Shown here: in pieces, positions 26,567 through 36,459 of the stretch
How the letters are laid out: the number at the start of each line of letters is the position of its first letter
Numbering within the stretch: the first letter of the stretch is position 1
Source of the DNA: Micromonosporaceae bacterium
GTDB lineage: Bacteria > Actinomycetota > Actinomycetes > Mycobacteriales > Micromonosporaceae
DNA length: 64,000 nucleotides
NCBI GenBank assembly: GCA_020027875.1
Contig: JAHRHA010000003.1
Span: 1-64,000, forward strand
Direction: 5' to 3'
Notes under the pieces: model-generated
Told to the model about the DNA's origin: nothing
The model's input: only the letters and a program-made list of their open reading frames with translations
Databases searched by the model: none
Made by a program: the position numbers and the translations under genes

Positions 26567-28163
26567 GGCGGGCACCTCGCCGTCGGTAACCGCGCCGACG
26601 ACGGCGGAGGGGGACTCGCGCGGAAGGCGGCGTGGGGTCGCGATCGGCGTTGGCGGGATGGCCGTACTCCTGGCCGCGCTCGACGCGTACGTCGTCGTGA
26701 CGGTCCTTGTCTCCATCGCAGCCGACCTCAGCATCGCGGTCAACCACCTCGAGCGGGCGATCCCGATCGTCACCGGCTACCTGCTCGGCTACGTCGCGGG
26801 GATGCCGCTTCTCGGCGGGCTGTCGGACCGGTGGGGCCGCCGCACCGTCATCCAGATCTGCTTGGCTGGTTTCCTCATCGGCTCCGCCGTCACCGCCGCC
26901 GCGACGACTCTGCCGGTGCTCGTGGCCGGACGGGCGGTGCAGGGCCTCGCCGGCGGCGCGCTGCTGCCCGTGACGATGGCCCTCGTTGGCGACCTGTGGG
27001 AGGAGCGGCGCCGCCCGGTCATCCTGGGTACGGTCGGGGCGGCGCAGGAGCTGGGCAGCGTGCTCGGTCCGCTCTACGGCGCGGCGCTCGCCGTCCTGGG
27101 CGCGCAGGTCATCGTCCTAGGCGATCCCGTCGGTTGGCGCCTCATATTCTGGGTCAACATCCCGCTCGCCCTCATCGCCATGCTCGCCGTCCACTTTTCG
27201 CTGCCGGGTGGGGCGGACCGACGTGGACAGCCGCGCCGGCGCGTCGACGTCATCGGTGGACTGCTCCTCGCCATCGCGCTCGGCCTACTCGTGGTCGGCC
27301 TCTACAACCCCCGCCCGGACGTATCCGTGCTGCCGCCGTGGGGACTGGCGACCGTAGGCGCGGGCGGCGCGGCCTTCGTACTCTTCCTGCTCTGGGAGTC
27401 CGTCTCGCGTACCCGGCTGATAGACCTGACCGGCGTACGCAAGGCGCCGTTCTTCGCCACGTTGGGCGCAAGCCTCATTGCCGGCGCTGCCCTGATGGTC
27501 ACGCTCGTGGACATCCAGCTCATCGCCCAGACCCTGCTCGCCCGCAGCCCCGGCGGCGGGGCGCTCATCCTCACCCGGTTCCTTATCGCGCTGCCCATCG
27601 GAGCGGTACTCGGCGGCCTGCTGGCGCACAGTCTCGGCGAACGGTGGGTCACCGCCGCCGGGTTTGTGATCGCCGCTGCGGCGTACTGGCTCATCTCGGG
27701 CTGGCCGACCGAGATCCTGGCCGCCCGGCACGACCTCGCTGGCCTGTCCATGCCGCGGCTCGACGTGGATCTGGCCATCGCCGGTCTCGGCCTCGGCCTG
27801 GTGATCGCACCGCTGTCCGCCGCCGTCCTGCGGGTGGTTCCGGCCGTCCAGCACGGTGTCGCGTCGGCGGCCATTGTGGTGGCCCGCACCATGGGCATGC
27901 TCATCGGCATCGCCGCGCTGACCTCTTGGGGCCTGCACCGGTTCCAGGAGCTGACCGCGAACCTCGTGCCGCCGCTGCCGCCGGTGACCGGGATCACCGA
28001 GGAATACCTCCAGACCGTCGCGGTGTATGAGAAGGCGGTCCAGGCGGCGCTGCTCAGCGAGTATCACGAGATCTTCCTCGTCACGGCCGTGTTGTGCGTC
28101 GCCGGTGCCATCATCGGACTCGCCCTCGGCGGCCGTCCCTCGAGGGCGGTGGGGCAAGGTTAG
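26556..28163 (+). CDS. MFS exporter, P55 (Rv1410c)-like
   Basis: 535 residues, about 14 membrane segments. MFS motif [16 protein letters not shown] is intact, and the first helix has the Asp-bearing [20 protein letters not shown] typical of DHA2/P55 exporters. A long loop TTEYLQ-like region near residues 475-500 ([18 protein letters not shown]) precedes the last helix, as in P55. It overlaps the LprG-like lipoprotein gene, the arrangement of the mycobacterial lprG-Rv1410c operon, in which the pair exports triacylglycerol and affects drug tolerance. Its 3' end meets the response regulator gene tail to tail, overlapping by 4 bases. Confidence 0.85.
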   Translation: MPREAGTSPSVTAPTTAEGDSRGRRRGVAIGVGGMAVLLAALDAYVVVTVLVSIAADLSIAVNHLERAIPIVTGYLLGYVAGMPLLGGLSDRWGRRTVIQICLAGFLIGSAVTAAATTLPVLVAGRAVQGLAGGALLPVTMALVGDLWEERRRPVILGTVGAAQELGSVLGPLYGAALAVLGAQVIVLGDPVGWRLIFWVNIPLALIAMLAVHFSLPGGADRRGQPRRRVDVIGGLLLAIALGLLVVGLYNPRPDVSVLPPWGLATVGAGGAAFVLFLLWESVSRTRLIDLTGVRKAPFFATLGASLIAGAALMVTLVDIQLIAQTLLARSPGGGALILTRFLIALPIGAVLGGLLAHSLGERWVTAAGFVIAAAAYWLISGWPTEILAARHDLAGLSMPRLDVDLAIAGLGLGLVIAPLSAAVLRVVPAVQHGVASAAIVVARTMGMLIGIAALTSWGLHRFQELTANLVPPLPPVTGITEEYLQTVAVYEKAVQAALLSEYHEIFLVTAVLCVAGAIIGLALGGRPSRAVGQG

Positions 28164-28828
28164 AGGCCGCGCTCGATCGCGTAGCGGGCCAGCTCTACCC
28201 GGTTGTGCAGCTGGAGCTTGTTGAGCGTGTTCTGGACGTGGTTCTGCACAGTGCGGTGAGATAGCCCCAGCCGCTCCGCGATCTCCTTGTAGCCCACGCC
28301 TTTCGCGACGAGACGCAGGACCTCCGTCTCCCGGTCGGTCAGGCTCGGCGCGTTGGGACCGGCGTCTGCCGGCCGGGCGGCCAGCCGCCGGAACTCGCCC
28401 AGGACCAGACCAGCAAGGCCGGCCGTGAACACCGCCTCGCCGGCCGCCGTCCGGTTCACCGCGTCGAGAAATTCCTCCCGTTTCGCGGACTTCATCAGGT
28501 ATCCGGTCGCCCCCGCCTTCACCGCCTCGAGCACGTCGCTGTGCTCCCCGCTGGCCGAGAGAACGAGCACACGGGTCAGCGGTTGAGCCGCGAGTAGACC
28601 ATGGATGACGTCGACGCCGGAACAGTCGGGCAGCTGAAGGTCGAGTACGACAACGTCCGGACGCACCGCAGCGGCGACGCGAACTGCCTGCGCGCCCTCG
28701 CCGATCGCCGCGACCACCTCGTACCCCGCCTCGGCCAGATCGCGCGCCACCCCCTCGCGCCACATCGGGTGATCGTCGACGACCATCACCCGGATTGTGC
28801 GGGCGACCTCGGGTTCATGCACAGCCAT
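28160..28828 (-). CDS. NarL/FixJ-family response regulator
   Basis: 222 residues from ATG 28828. Receiver domain: acidic pair in [20 protein letters not shown], phospho-Asp in [20 protein letters not shown], Lys in [17 protein letters not shown]. LuxR-type [23 protein letters not shown] and [20 protein letters not shown]. Its ATG overlaps the stop of the kinase gene by one base, so it is the cognate regulator. Regulated genes are not evident. Confidence 0.93.
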   Translation of the reverse strand: MAVHEPEVARTIRVMVVDDHPMWREGVARDLAEAGYEVVAAIGEGAQAVRVAAAVRPDVVVLDLQLPDCSGVDVIHGLLAAQPLTRVLVLSASGEHSDVLEAVKAGATGYLMKSAKREEFLDAVNRTAAGEAVFTAGLAGLVLGEFRRLAARPADAGPNAPSLTDRETEVLRLVAKGVGYKEIAERLGLSHRTVQNHVQNTLNKLQLHNRVELARYAIERGL

Positions 28829-30024
28829 CACGCTAACGGCGAGCGAGCCTTCGTGGGTGCCCCGGACCGGCCCACGCACAACTCGATCTCCGTACCCGCG
28901 CTCGGTGACGAGGTGATCGTCACCGTCCCGCCCAGATCGCGCAGGCGGCCGAGGATGGACTGAGCCACGCCCAAGCGGCCCTCGGCCTCGGCCTGTTCGA
29001 GCCGTCCGGCTGGGATGCCCGGCCCCTCGTCCCGGACGGTCACAGTGACCGCGTCCGGTTCGTCCTCGACCAGGATCCAGGTCCGTACATCTTCGGGACA
29101 GTGCCGGCGGACGTTGTCGACCGCGGCGCCCACCGCGGCGTCGAGTTCGTGGGCGACGCGGGCGCGCACCCATACCCCCGTCGCGGGCGCCGATACGGTC
29201 ACGCCGGCCGACGCGTGGGCACCCAATACCTCTCGCAGGTCCACCATCCCCGAGACGGGGGCGGCGTCGCCCGGGCTGACGAGGGCCCGCAGCGCCGCCT
29301 CCTGCTCGCCGGCCAGGCGCCCCAACTCGGCTGCCTCGCCGCCCAACTCGGCGCCCCGACGCTGCACCAGCGCAAGCACCTGGAGCACCGAGTCATGGAT
29401 GCCGCGGGCGAGCCGCTCGCGCTCGCGGTTGACCGCCAGGACCTCCGCCGCGAGGCGCAGCCGCTCCTGCGCCTGGTCCGCGAGCAGCGCGATATGCCCT
29501 ACTGCGATGGCAGCCATGATCATAATGACAGTGCCGGTGACGGTGGCCTGCGTAATGAGGCCGCGCACGGCCAGGTCGCAGGCGCCCAGCGCCACGGCCG
29601 CGGCGGCACCCCACGACCGCCCCCGTGCGATGGCCACGGCCACCACTGGGCACGCCATCCACGTGATCGTCAGCGTCGGCGTGCCGTCGGAGAGCAGTTC
29701 CGGACCCACGATCCAGCGGCTGGAGAGCACGCAAGCTGCTGTGACAACCACATCGGCGGCGAGCAGGGGCCAGCCCCGGGCACGCGGCCATGCGTACGCC
29801 GAGATCGTCACCACGCTCCACGTGGCCATCACGGCGATGACGACCCAGGCCGCGTACGGATGGTCGTATCGCTGGAAGTTGCGCGCGGTCAGGATTACCG
29901 CGTACGCCAGTGTGACCACCCGGAACACGGCCAGTGCCCGCCACAGCGTCACCTCGAAGGCCGCCTGCGGTTCACGGTCGGCGTGCCTACGTCCGGTGGC
30001 GAAGAGTCTCAGTGGCCGGGTCAA
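28828..30024 (-). CDS. Sensor histidine kinase (HisKA_3, NarX/DegS type)
   Basis: 398 residues from a TTG at 30024 that overlaps the stop of the upstream gene. About six membrane segments (ALAVFRVVTLAYAVILTARN through VTGTVIMIMAAIAVGHIALL) form the sensor, with no large external domain. The phospho-acceptor His lies in RERLARGIHDSVLQVLALVQ near residue 211; the ATPase has DAAVGAAVDNVRRHCPEDVR (N box) and VTVRDEGPGIPAGRL. It should phosphorylate the NarL-type regulator encoded next. Longer frames to 30723 overlap the phosphotransferase gene and are not used. Confidence 0.88.
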   Translation of the reverse strand: MTRPLRLFATGRRHADREPQAAFEVTLWRALAVFRVVTLAYAVILTARNFQRYDHPYAAWVVIAVMATWSVVTISAYAWPRARGWPLLAADVVVTAACVLSSRWIVGPELLSDGTPTLTITWMACPVVAVAIARGRSWGAAAAVALGACDLAVRGLITQATVTGTVIMIMAAIAVGHIALLADQAQERLRLAAEVLAVNRERERLARGIHDSVLQVLALVQRRGAELGGEAAELGRLAGEQEAALRALVSPGDAAPVSGMVDLREVLGAHASAGVTVSAPATGVWVRARVAHELDAAVGAAVDNVRRHCPEDVRTWILVEDEPDAVTVTVRDEGPGIPAGRLEQAEAEGRLGVAQSILGRLRDLGGTVTITSSPSAGTEIELCVGRSGAPTKARSPLA

Positions 30025-30809
30025 CGCAACGCATTCTCCAACAGGTTGCGCTCGTGGTCGATCAGGCGCAGGTCCCTCATCGGACGGCGGAGATGTCCCT
30101 TGTGGACGATTCGGACAAACGCGGGTTCGCCGGCGGCGGCCATTCGGCGGATCCCCTCGACGTGGTCCACGATGCGCGCCCGGATGGTGCCGACGAGGCG
30201 ATGCCGGTCGCGCGGGATCAACCCGTACGCATCCGCGAAGAGTCTCAGCCGGCGCGGCCGGTCGGGGCTGTGCCAGCCGAGCGTGACCGAATCCCGGTCG
30301 GAGAAGAGCGGTACCCAGGTCCAGGCCGCGTAGGCCACGTCGTAGATGCGCGCCCCGGGCGAGGACAGGTCGAAGTCGATGAGGGCGAGCGTGTCGTCGG
30401 GTCGCCAGATCACGTTGTGGGGCGCGGCGTCGTGGTGGCAGATGACCTCGGTGCCCGGCGGCGGCGGACCGAACGAGCGCCACACCGCGCCCGACGCGGG
30501 CCGGAAGCCGAACTGCGCGTCGTGGAACCGGCGCAGCATGGTGGCCACCGCCACCAGTGCCTGGTCGGTCACCCAGTGCGGCTGCAGGGGGTAGGCGCCG
30601 CACTCGCCCTCCAGGTAGGAGAGGACCTCGCGCCCCCGCTCGTCGATGCCAAGCGCCCGTGGCGCCCCGGTGAAGCCGACTCGCTCGAGGTGGCGCAGGA
30701 GCGAGTGGACGGCCGGCGTCCACGGACCGGCGTTGCGCCGGACCGTGTCGGCGACACGGACCACCGTGCTCGTGTTCCCGCCGATGAGCGGGATCTCCTG
30801 CTGAACCAC
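30021..30809 (-). CDS. Aminoglycoside phosphotransferase (APH)-family kinase
   Basis: 262 residues from GTG 30809. APH fold: VSYLEGECGAYPLQPHWVTD in the linker, catalytic loop VICHHDAAPHNVIWRPDD (H-x-D...N) and metal-binding LALIDFDLSSPGARIYDVAY. Such kinases phosphorylate small molecules; true antibiotic resistance cannot be inferred. It is coupled to the histidine kinase gene (stop overlaps the TTG start), making a three-gene unit kinase - sensor - regulator. The link between the APH-like enzyme and signalling is unknown. Confidence 0.85.
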   Translation of the reverse strand: MVQQEIPLIGGNTSTVVRVADTVRRNAGPWTPAVHSLLRHLERVGFTGAPRALGIDERGREVLSYLEGECGAYPLQPHWVTDQALVAVATMLRRFHDAQFGFRPASGAVWRSFGPPPPGTEVICHHDAAPHNVIWRPDDTLALIDFDLSSPGARIYDVAYAAWTWVPLFSDRDSVTLGWHSPDRPRRLRLFADAYGLIPRDRHRLVGTIRARIVDHVEGIRRMAAAGEPAFVRIVHKGHLRRPMRDLRLIDHERNLLENALR

Positions 30810-30896
30810 CCGTTAGGAACCTTTCCGCTCGACCACGTCGATGGCCGAGACGAACTAAGCCCGCTAAATCTAGTTCGCTCCCGCAACCGCCTCCCC

Positions 30897-30975
30897 CAAG
30901 GTCCCGTCGATCATGACCTGGAGGTCATGATCGATGCCTTTTGGCGACGGTCAGCTCATGATCACGGCGATCTTG
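30897..30975. repeat. 79-bp palindromic intergenic element, copy 3
   Basis: Full-length: outer CAAGGTC, core palindrome GTCGATCATGACCT-GG-AGGTCATGATCGAT, GACGGTCAGCTCATGATC and outer GATCTTG. It lies 8 bases downstream of the ftsY stop. Confidence 0.9.
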
Positions 30976-30982
30976 GAGGGGG

Positions 30983-32269
30983 TTAGTCGCCGAGGAGCGC
31001 GTCGACGAAGGCCCTGGGCTCGAAGGGGGCGAGGTCGTCGGGACCCTCACCGAGGCCGACCAGTTTGACTGCGATGCCGAGTTTGCGCTGCACCGCGATC
31101 ACGATGCCGCCCTTGGCCGTGCCGTCGAGCTTGGTGAGAACGACGCCCGTGACGTTGACGACCTCGGTGAATACGCGCGCCTGTTCGAGTCCGTTCTGTC
31201 CGGTAGTCGCATCGAGTACCAGGAGGGTTTCGGCGACCGGACCGTGCTTCTCCACGACCCGCTTGACCTTGCCCAGCTCATCCATCAGGCCGACCTTGTT
31301 CTGCAGCCGGCCAGCGGTATCGATGAGAACCGTGTCGACGCGCGTGTCGATGCCGCGCCTGACCGCGTCGAAGGCGACGGCGGCGGGATCGCCGCCCTCC
31401 GGCCCACGAACCACCTCGGCGCCGACCCGCCCAGCCCAGGTGGCGAGCTGCTCGGCGGCCGCCGCGCGAAACGTGTCGGCGGCGCCCAGCACCACAGAGC
31501 GCCCGTCCGCCACCAGGACCCGAGCGATCTTGCCACAGGTCGTCGTCTTCCCGGATCCGTTGACACCCACCACCAGCAGGACCGCGGGTAGGTCGCCCTG
31601 TGGCGTGGCCTTGAGCGTCCGGTCAGCATTCGGATCGAGCGCCTTGACCAGTTCCTCGGCGAGCAGTCCCCGCAGGTCGGTCGCCGACGCGGTACCGAGC
31701 ACGCGGGCGCGCTCGCGTAGGCCCTCCACGATCTGCCGTGTCGGCTCCACCCCTACGTCGGCCGAGATCAAGGTCTCCTCGATCTCCTCCCACGTCTCCT
31801 CGTCGAGCTTGTCGCGGGACAGGAGTGCCAGCAGACCCTTACCGAATAGGTTCTGCGATTTGGACAGGCGCGCGCGCAACCGCACAAGCCGTCCGGCAGT
31901 CGGCGCCGGCGTCTCGATCTCCGGCGCTGCCGGAGCGGGGGCTGCCGGCGCCGGCCCGGCTGGAGCGGGCGCGCTCGGCGGCGTCGGCGGGGCTGGAGCG
32001 GGCGCTGGGGGTGCGGACGGCGCGATCTTCTCCGGAGGCGCCACGACGTCAGGCGCCTCAACTTCCGGCGCGGCTCGCTCGGCGAGCGAGGTCCCGGTCG
32101 AGGTCTGTCCGGCCTCCCGCTCGAGGCGCTCCCGCTCGAGGCGCTCCCGCTCAAGGCGCTCCCGCTGCCGGGTTCGTTCACGTGAGCGGCCGCGCAGCGC
32201 CGGCACGTAGAAGGCCGCCACCATGAGCAGGCCGAAGGCAAGGAGTAACCAGAACTCGGAGGCGGGCAT
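30983..32269 (-). CDS. ftsY: SRP receptor FtsY
   Basis: 428 residues. An amino-terminal membrane segment, ASEFWLLLAFGLLMVAAFYV, is followed by an R/E-rich run of RLERE pentapeptides (15-bp repeats, 32114-32170) and a Pro/Ala-rich linker to about residue 125. The NG domain has GVNGSGKTTTCGKIARVL near residue 233, DTFRAAAAEQLATWA, DTAGRLQNKVGLMDEL and LTKLDGTAKGGIV. It docks SRP-ribosome complexes at the membrane. The 79-bp palindrome follows its stop directly and may end transcription. Confidence 0.96.
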   Translation of the reverse strand: MPASEFWLLLAFGLLMVAAFYVPALRGRSRERTRQRERLERERLERERLEREAGQTSTGTSLAERAAPEVEAPDVVAPPEKIAPSAPPAPAPAPPTPPSAPAPAGPAPAAPAPAAPEIETPAPTAGRLVRLRARLSKSQNLFGKGLLALLSRDKLDEETWEEIEETLISADVGVEPTRQIVEGLRERARVLGTASATDLRGLLAEELVKALDPNADRTLKATPQGDLPAVLLVVGVNGSGKTTTCGKIARVLVADGRSVVLGAADTFRAAAAEQLATWAGRVGAEVVRGPEGGDPAAVAFDAVRRGIDTRVDTVLIDTAGRLQNKVGLMDELGKVKRVVEKHGPVAETLLVLDATTGQNGLEQARVFTEVVNVTGVVLTKLDGTAKGGIVIAVQRKLGIAVKLVGLGEGPDDLAPFEPRAFVDALLGD

Positions 32270-32402
32270 CCTGGCATCCTGTCAGACGCGGGCAGTCATG
32301 GTTCGACCGCAGTCCGCCACAGCAGGCACCCGTGTCGACACCCGAACCGTCTGAAAGTCCCGTCGTCGCAGATGAGCCCGGGCGGGTGATGGAGGACACG
32401 GC

Positions 32403-35400
32403 TCAACGCGCGGCCAGATCCAGCCGCAGGTGTGGCCAGTCGAGCACGCCCGCCCCGAGGTCTCGGACGGCCGCGAGCAGACCCAGCCGGGCCTGGCGCA
32501 GGTCCGCGTCGTCCACCATGACGAAGACCTGATCAAAGAATGCGTTGATCGGGTCGACGATGCGCCCGGCGACCTCGGTGAAATGCACCAGGTCGGTGCG
32601 GTCGCCGAGATCGGCCCGCACCTTCCGCAGAGATTCGTGTAGCTGGATTTCGGCCGTCTCGGTGAGCTGAGCGGGTGCGTACTCGGCGCGGGTGCCGGCT
32701 GGGACGATCCGGCTGCTGCGTTGCAGCGCCTCGACGAGCTGGCGGAACGTCTCCTGTTCGGCGAGGACGGCGAGTTGGGCCAGCAGGCGGTCGACGAGGT
32801 GAGGGTGGGATGCGTGCGGCAGCACCGCCCGGACGCGATCAACCGGTTGACCCTCCTCCAGGAGAAGCTGCTCAAGCCGGCGGGCCAAGAAGCCGGCCGT
32901 CTCGTCCGGCACCGCCGCGTCGACCGGCACCGGCTGGGCCGCGTACGCGGTCGCGAGGCCGTCGGTCAAGGAGAGCTTGGCCAGGTCGGGTTGAGCTCGC
33001 CGGAGGCGATCAAAGCCTCGATGCACCGCCACCAGGCCAAGTGCGGCCCGTCGAAGCGCGAAGGGATCGCTGCTACCGGTCGGCAAACCCACCGTCGCGG
33101 ACAGGCCGGCGAGAAGGTCGAGCCGGTCGGCCAACGACAGGAGAGCTCCGGCGACGCTGGCCGGGACGTCATCGCCAGCCTGTCGGGGCAATTCCAGCTC
33201 GAAGAGCGCCTGCGCCACATCGGACGGCTCGCCGGCGTGGGCCGCGTAGTCGCGGGCCATGATGCCAGCGAGACTCGTCATCTCGGTGACCAGGTGCGAA
33301 CCGAGGTCGACCTTTGCGAGGTCCGCGGCTCGTTCGAGCGTCTGGCGTGCGTTGCCGGCCAGCGACAGCCGGTCACCAAGCTGGCGGGCGATGACACCGA
33401 TGCGGCGGGCCCGGTCCGCGACCGTGCCGAGCCGGTCGGTAAAGGTCAGTTGATCGAGGCGCTCCCTCAACGTGCTCAGCGGGAGGGCACGATCCGCCCG
33501 GTAGAAGAAGGCGGCATCCTCGTAGCGCGCCTGAAGGACTGACTCGTTCCCGGCGCGGACCTTCTCCTCGTCAACCGCACCGTTCGCGACCGCGATGAAG
33601 AACGGGAGCAGCCGGCCATCCGCGTCCCGGATCGGCAGGTAGCGCTGGTGCTTTCGCATGACCGTTGTCAGGACCTCGGCAGGCAGATGCAGGTAGCTCG
33701 CGTCGAAAGCGCCCAGCAGCGGCGTTGGCTGTTCCACCAGGTACACAATCTGGTCGAGGAGGCCGCCGTCGCCGGCGACGTCGATAGTGCCGTGAACCGT
33801 GGCCGCGAGTCGCTGCGCGCCGGCCTCGATCTCGTCACGGCGCTGCTGGTGGTCGACGACTATGCCCGAGGCGGCCAACGCGGTCAGGTACGCCTCGGCG
33901 GGCTGGACGGCGATGATCGGCTTAGCCGCGGTGCGGTGCACGCGGGTCAGCCGATCACCGACCAGCGTCGAGACCTGAACCGGCACCGCCGCGTCACCCC
34001 AGAGCGCGAGCAGCCACCGGATCGGGCGGGTGAAGGAGAGTTTCGGGTCACGCCCGCGCATGTTCTTGGCAGAGCGCAGACTCGCGATGACCGGGGCCAG
34101 GACCTCCGCGAGCACTGCTGGGGCCGGACGGCCCGCCTCATGTCGCTCCATCGCAAGGTGTTCGACACCCCCGATCACGACCCTGCTCAGCCTCTTAACC
34201 GCCACACCCTGCGATTTGGCGAAGCCGGCGGCGGCCTGGGTCGGCTTGCCGTCGGGGCCGAATCCGGCAATCACCTTGGGACCCTTGACGATCCTGACGT
34301 GGTCGTCCTCGGTCGGCGCCACATCGTCAACAATGGCGACCAGTCGCCGCGGCGTCGCGAAGAACCGCGCCGATCCGTGACGCAGCCGCGTCGCTGCCAG
34401 CCGTAGCGTCAGCTCCCGCTCCACCTGTTCCAGCGCGGCGCGGGCCTCCGCGGGCGGCATCTCCTCGGTGCCGATCTCAACGACGAGCTGACGAGACCGC
34501 GTACCAGGATTCCCGGGAAGATCAAGGTCGGCCACCGCGGCGGGTGGGCTCGCGACGACGCCGAGCGGATGGCCCAACTCCTCGCGCCGAGCGATCCACA
34601 GCCGTGCGACATCACCCGCGAGTCGCCGCATCCGGGCGAACTCCGCCGCTCGGTCGGCTGTTGACACCGCACCGCGCGAGTCGAGGATGTTGAACGCATG
34701 TGAACACTTCAATACGTACGCGTGCGCCGGCACGGGCAGCCCTTCGTCCACCATGCGGCGGGCCTCGCCCGCGTAGAAGTCCAGCAGCGCCCGGTTCATC
34801 GCCACGTCCGCCACGTCGAGGTAGTAGCGGGACATCTCGTACTCGGCCTGCCCGAACACCTCGCCATACGTGATACCCGGCGCGTACGCGATGTCCTTGA
34901 AGTGCCGGACTCCCTGTAGCGCCATGAGAATGCGCTCGATGCCGTAGGTGAGTTCCACCGAGGGCGGATCGAGATTGACGCCGCCCGCCTGCTGGAAGTA
35001 CGTGAACTGAGTGATCTCGAGCCCGTCGAGCCAGACCTCCCACCCCAGACCCCACGCGCCCAGGGCGGGCGAGGCCCAATTGTCCTCGACGAAACGGATG
35101 TCATGCGCCGCGATGTCGATGCCCAGGGCGGCGAGGCTGCCCAGATAGAGCTCCTGCGGGTCACCCGGCTCTGGCTTGAGGATCACCTGAAACTGGGTAT
35201 GCGTTTGAATCCGGTTTGGATTCTCCCCGTACCGCGAATCATCCGGGCGAACCGAGGGTTCGACGTACGCCACCCGCCACGGCTCCGGGCCCAGCACCCG
35301 CAGGAAGGTGGCGGGGTTCAGCGTGCCCGCGCCAACCTCGGTGTTCATCGGCTGAACCGTCAGGCAACCACGCTCGGCCCAGTACGACGCGAGCCGCCCG

Positions 35401-35423
35401 AGGACATCCTGCATCGTCAGCAC
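32403..35423 (-). CDS. glyQS: Glycyl-tRNA synthetase, fused alpha and beta subunits (GlyQS)
   Basis: 1006 residues from GTG 35423, with GGGAG upstream and the family start [20 protein letters not shown]. Residues 1-295 are the GlyQ catalytic subunit ([56 protein letters not shown]). A short linker leads at about residue 313 into the GlyS subunit ([20 protein letters not shown], then [36 protein letters not shown], the HD-like domain, and an anticodon-binding end). Streptomyces and Mycobacterium use the unrelated alpha2-type GlyRS, so this bacterial-type enzyme as a single chain is notable. It may be the sole or a second GlyRS. Confidence 0.93.
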   Translation of the reverse strand: MLTMQDVLGRLASYWAERGCLTVQPMNTEVGAGTLNPATFLRVLGPEPWRVAYVEPSVRPDDSRYGENPNRIQTHTQFQVILKPEPGDPQELYLGSLAALGIDIAAHDIRFVEDNWASPALGAWGLGWEVWLDGLEITQFTYFQQAGGVNLDPPSVELTYGIERILMALQGVRHFKDIAYAPGITYGEVFGQAEYEMSRYYLDVADVAMNRALLDFYAGEARRMVDEGLPVPAHAYVLKCSHAFNILDSRGAVSTADRAAEFARMRRLAGDVARLWIARREELGHPLGVVASPPAAVADLDLPGNPGTRSRQLVVEIGTEEMPPAEARAALEQVERELTLRLAATRLRHGSARFFATPRRLVAIVDDVAPTEDDHVRIVKGPKVIAGFGPDGKPTQAAAGFAKSQGVAVKRLSRVVIGGVEHLAMERHEAGRPAPAVLAEVLAPVIASLRSAKNMRGRDPKLSFTRPIRWLLALWGDAAVPVQVSTLVGDRLTRVHRTAAKPIIAVQPAEAYLTALAASGIVVDHQQRRDEIEAGAQRLAATVHGTIDVAGDGGLLDQIVYLVEQPTPLLGAFDASYLHLPAEVLTTVMRKHQRYLPIRDADGRLLPFFIAVANGAVDEEKVRAGNESVLQARYEDAAFFYRADRALPLSTLRERLDQLTFTDRLGTVADRARRIGVIARQLGDRLSLAGNARQTLERAADLAKVDLGSHLVTEMTSLAGIMARDYAAHAGEPSDVAQALFELELPRQAGDDVPASVAGALLSLADRLDLLAGLSATVGLPTGSSDPFALRRAALGLVAVHRGFDRLRRAQPDLAKLSLTDGLATAYAAQPVPVDAAVPDETAGFLARRLEQLLLEEGQPVDRVRAVLPHASHPHLVDRLLAQLAVLAEQETFRQLVEALQRSSRIVPAGTRAEYAPAQLTETAEIQLHESLRKVRADLGDRTDLVHFTEVAGRIVDPINAFFDQVFVMVDDADLRQARLGLLAAVRDLGAGVLDWPHLRLDLAAR

Positions 35424-35694
35424 GAGCACTCCCGCCGTCGTCCCTCCAAGTACCAGCGGAGTGTAATCGTCGGGCGATCTGGACCGTCCGTTGCGGCGCA
35501 CCCGTTGGTAGCTGAACGATCCCGCCTTTCCGGCGAATTCGAGGTGCCGATCACGGACACCGTGGTGTCACACGACCCGGCCGTGAGCACCAAAGTGGAC
35601 AGTTGCCATCGTCAAGATCCCCGTGATCATGATGTGAGCGTCGCGAAATCCCGTCGATCATGACCTCCAGGTCATGATCGACGGGATCTTGGGG
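35424..35694. other. glyQS upstream region
   Basis: Contains the full-length palindromic element copy at 35613-35691; the remainder is the presumed glyQS promoter region with no motif I can name. Confidence 0.45.
35613..35691. repeat. 79-bp palindromic intergenic element, copy 4 (inverted)
   Basis: Reverse-oriented full copy: CAAGATC at 35613-35619, the GATCATGATGTGAGC region, the core GTCGATCATGACCTCC and its complement, then GATCTTG at 35685-35691. It ends 3 bases from the stop of the HAD gene. Confidence 0.9.
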
Positions 35695-36321
35695 TTAGAG
35701 GGCGAGGGCGGCGCGCAGGTAGGGCAGGTCGGCGGGGCCGTTCCATCGGTACGCGGACAGGCCCGCGACTCGAGCACCTCGGACGTGGCGGTCATCGTCA
35801 TCAACGAAGAAGCACCGGGCCGGCGGTGTGCGTACGGCCATGCAGGCGGTGGTGAAGAACTCACGGGTGGGCTTGTGCATGCCGATGACCGACGAGTTGA
35901 TGACGACGTCGAACTCACCGGCGAGACCCAGCTTGTCGAGGTCCGCATCCAGATGGGATGTCGCGTTGGTGGCCAGACCCACCGGCACACGGGATGACCG
36001 GACCTCGCGAACGAAGTCGAGCACCTCTGGAACGACTTCGCCACGGTATGCGTGCCACTCCTCCAATGCGGCCCAGGCGCGCTTCGGGCCACCCGCCGAG
36101 TCGGCAAGATCCGCGACGATGGACTCGAGCCACGCCGCGTGAGACTCCTCGCCGACTATTACCGGGCGGAGCCGGGACCAGGCCATCGCGCTGCGCAGGA
36201 GTGCGCCATCCGGCAACCCGAACCGGCGTTCAACCGAGGCTGCCACGCCCGGGTCAAAGACGCGCACAACGCCGTCGAGGTCGAGGAGAAGCGCCTCCGC
36301 CTGATCCCGCGCGCCTATCAC
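35695..36321 (-). CDS. HAD-superfamily hydrolase
   Basis: 208 residues from GTG 36321, which has GGGAGG nine bases upstream; an earlier GTG at 36354 lacks one. HAD motif I is LLLDLDGVVRVFD near residue 12, motif II VGLATNATSHL, and motifs III/IV are GMHKPTREFF and CFFVDDDDRHVRGAR. An alpha-helical cap lies between motifs I and II. A phosphatase or haloacid-dehalogenase-like role is expected; substrate unknown. It lies between smc and glyQS. Confidence 0.85.
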   Translation of the reverse strand: MIGARDQAEALLLDLDGVVRVFDPGVAASVERRFGLPDGALLRSAMAWSRLRPVIVGEESHAAWLESIVADLADSAGGPKRAWAALEEWHAYRGEVVPEVLDFVREVRSSRVPVGLATNATSHLDADLDKLGLAGEFDVVINSSVIGMHKPTREFFTTACMAVRTPPARCFFVDDDDRHVRGARVAGLSAYRWNGPADLPYLRAALAL

Positions 36322-36459
36322 CACAGGCACCTCCCGCGGCCACCACAGTGCCACCGCTCCAGGTGAACTCAGTCCTCATCCACGAGATCGGTCCGGCAAC
36401 GCGTCGTACTCGTCCGGCCCAACCGTTACACGGTAGCGAGAAGCGAGTTGGCGCGTAGG

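Noticed and set aside
27285-28763. A 492-codon minus-strand frame
   Set aside because: Shadow of the MFS exporter and response regulator genes; composition is Arg/Gly-rich without motifs.
30021-30809. Aminoglycoside resistance gene
   Set aside because: Only the general APH fold is evident; substrate-specific features cannot be read, and no resistance context is present.
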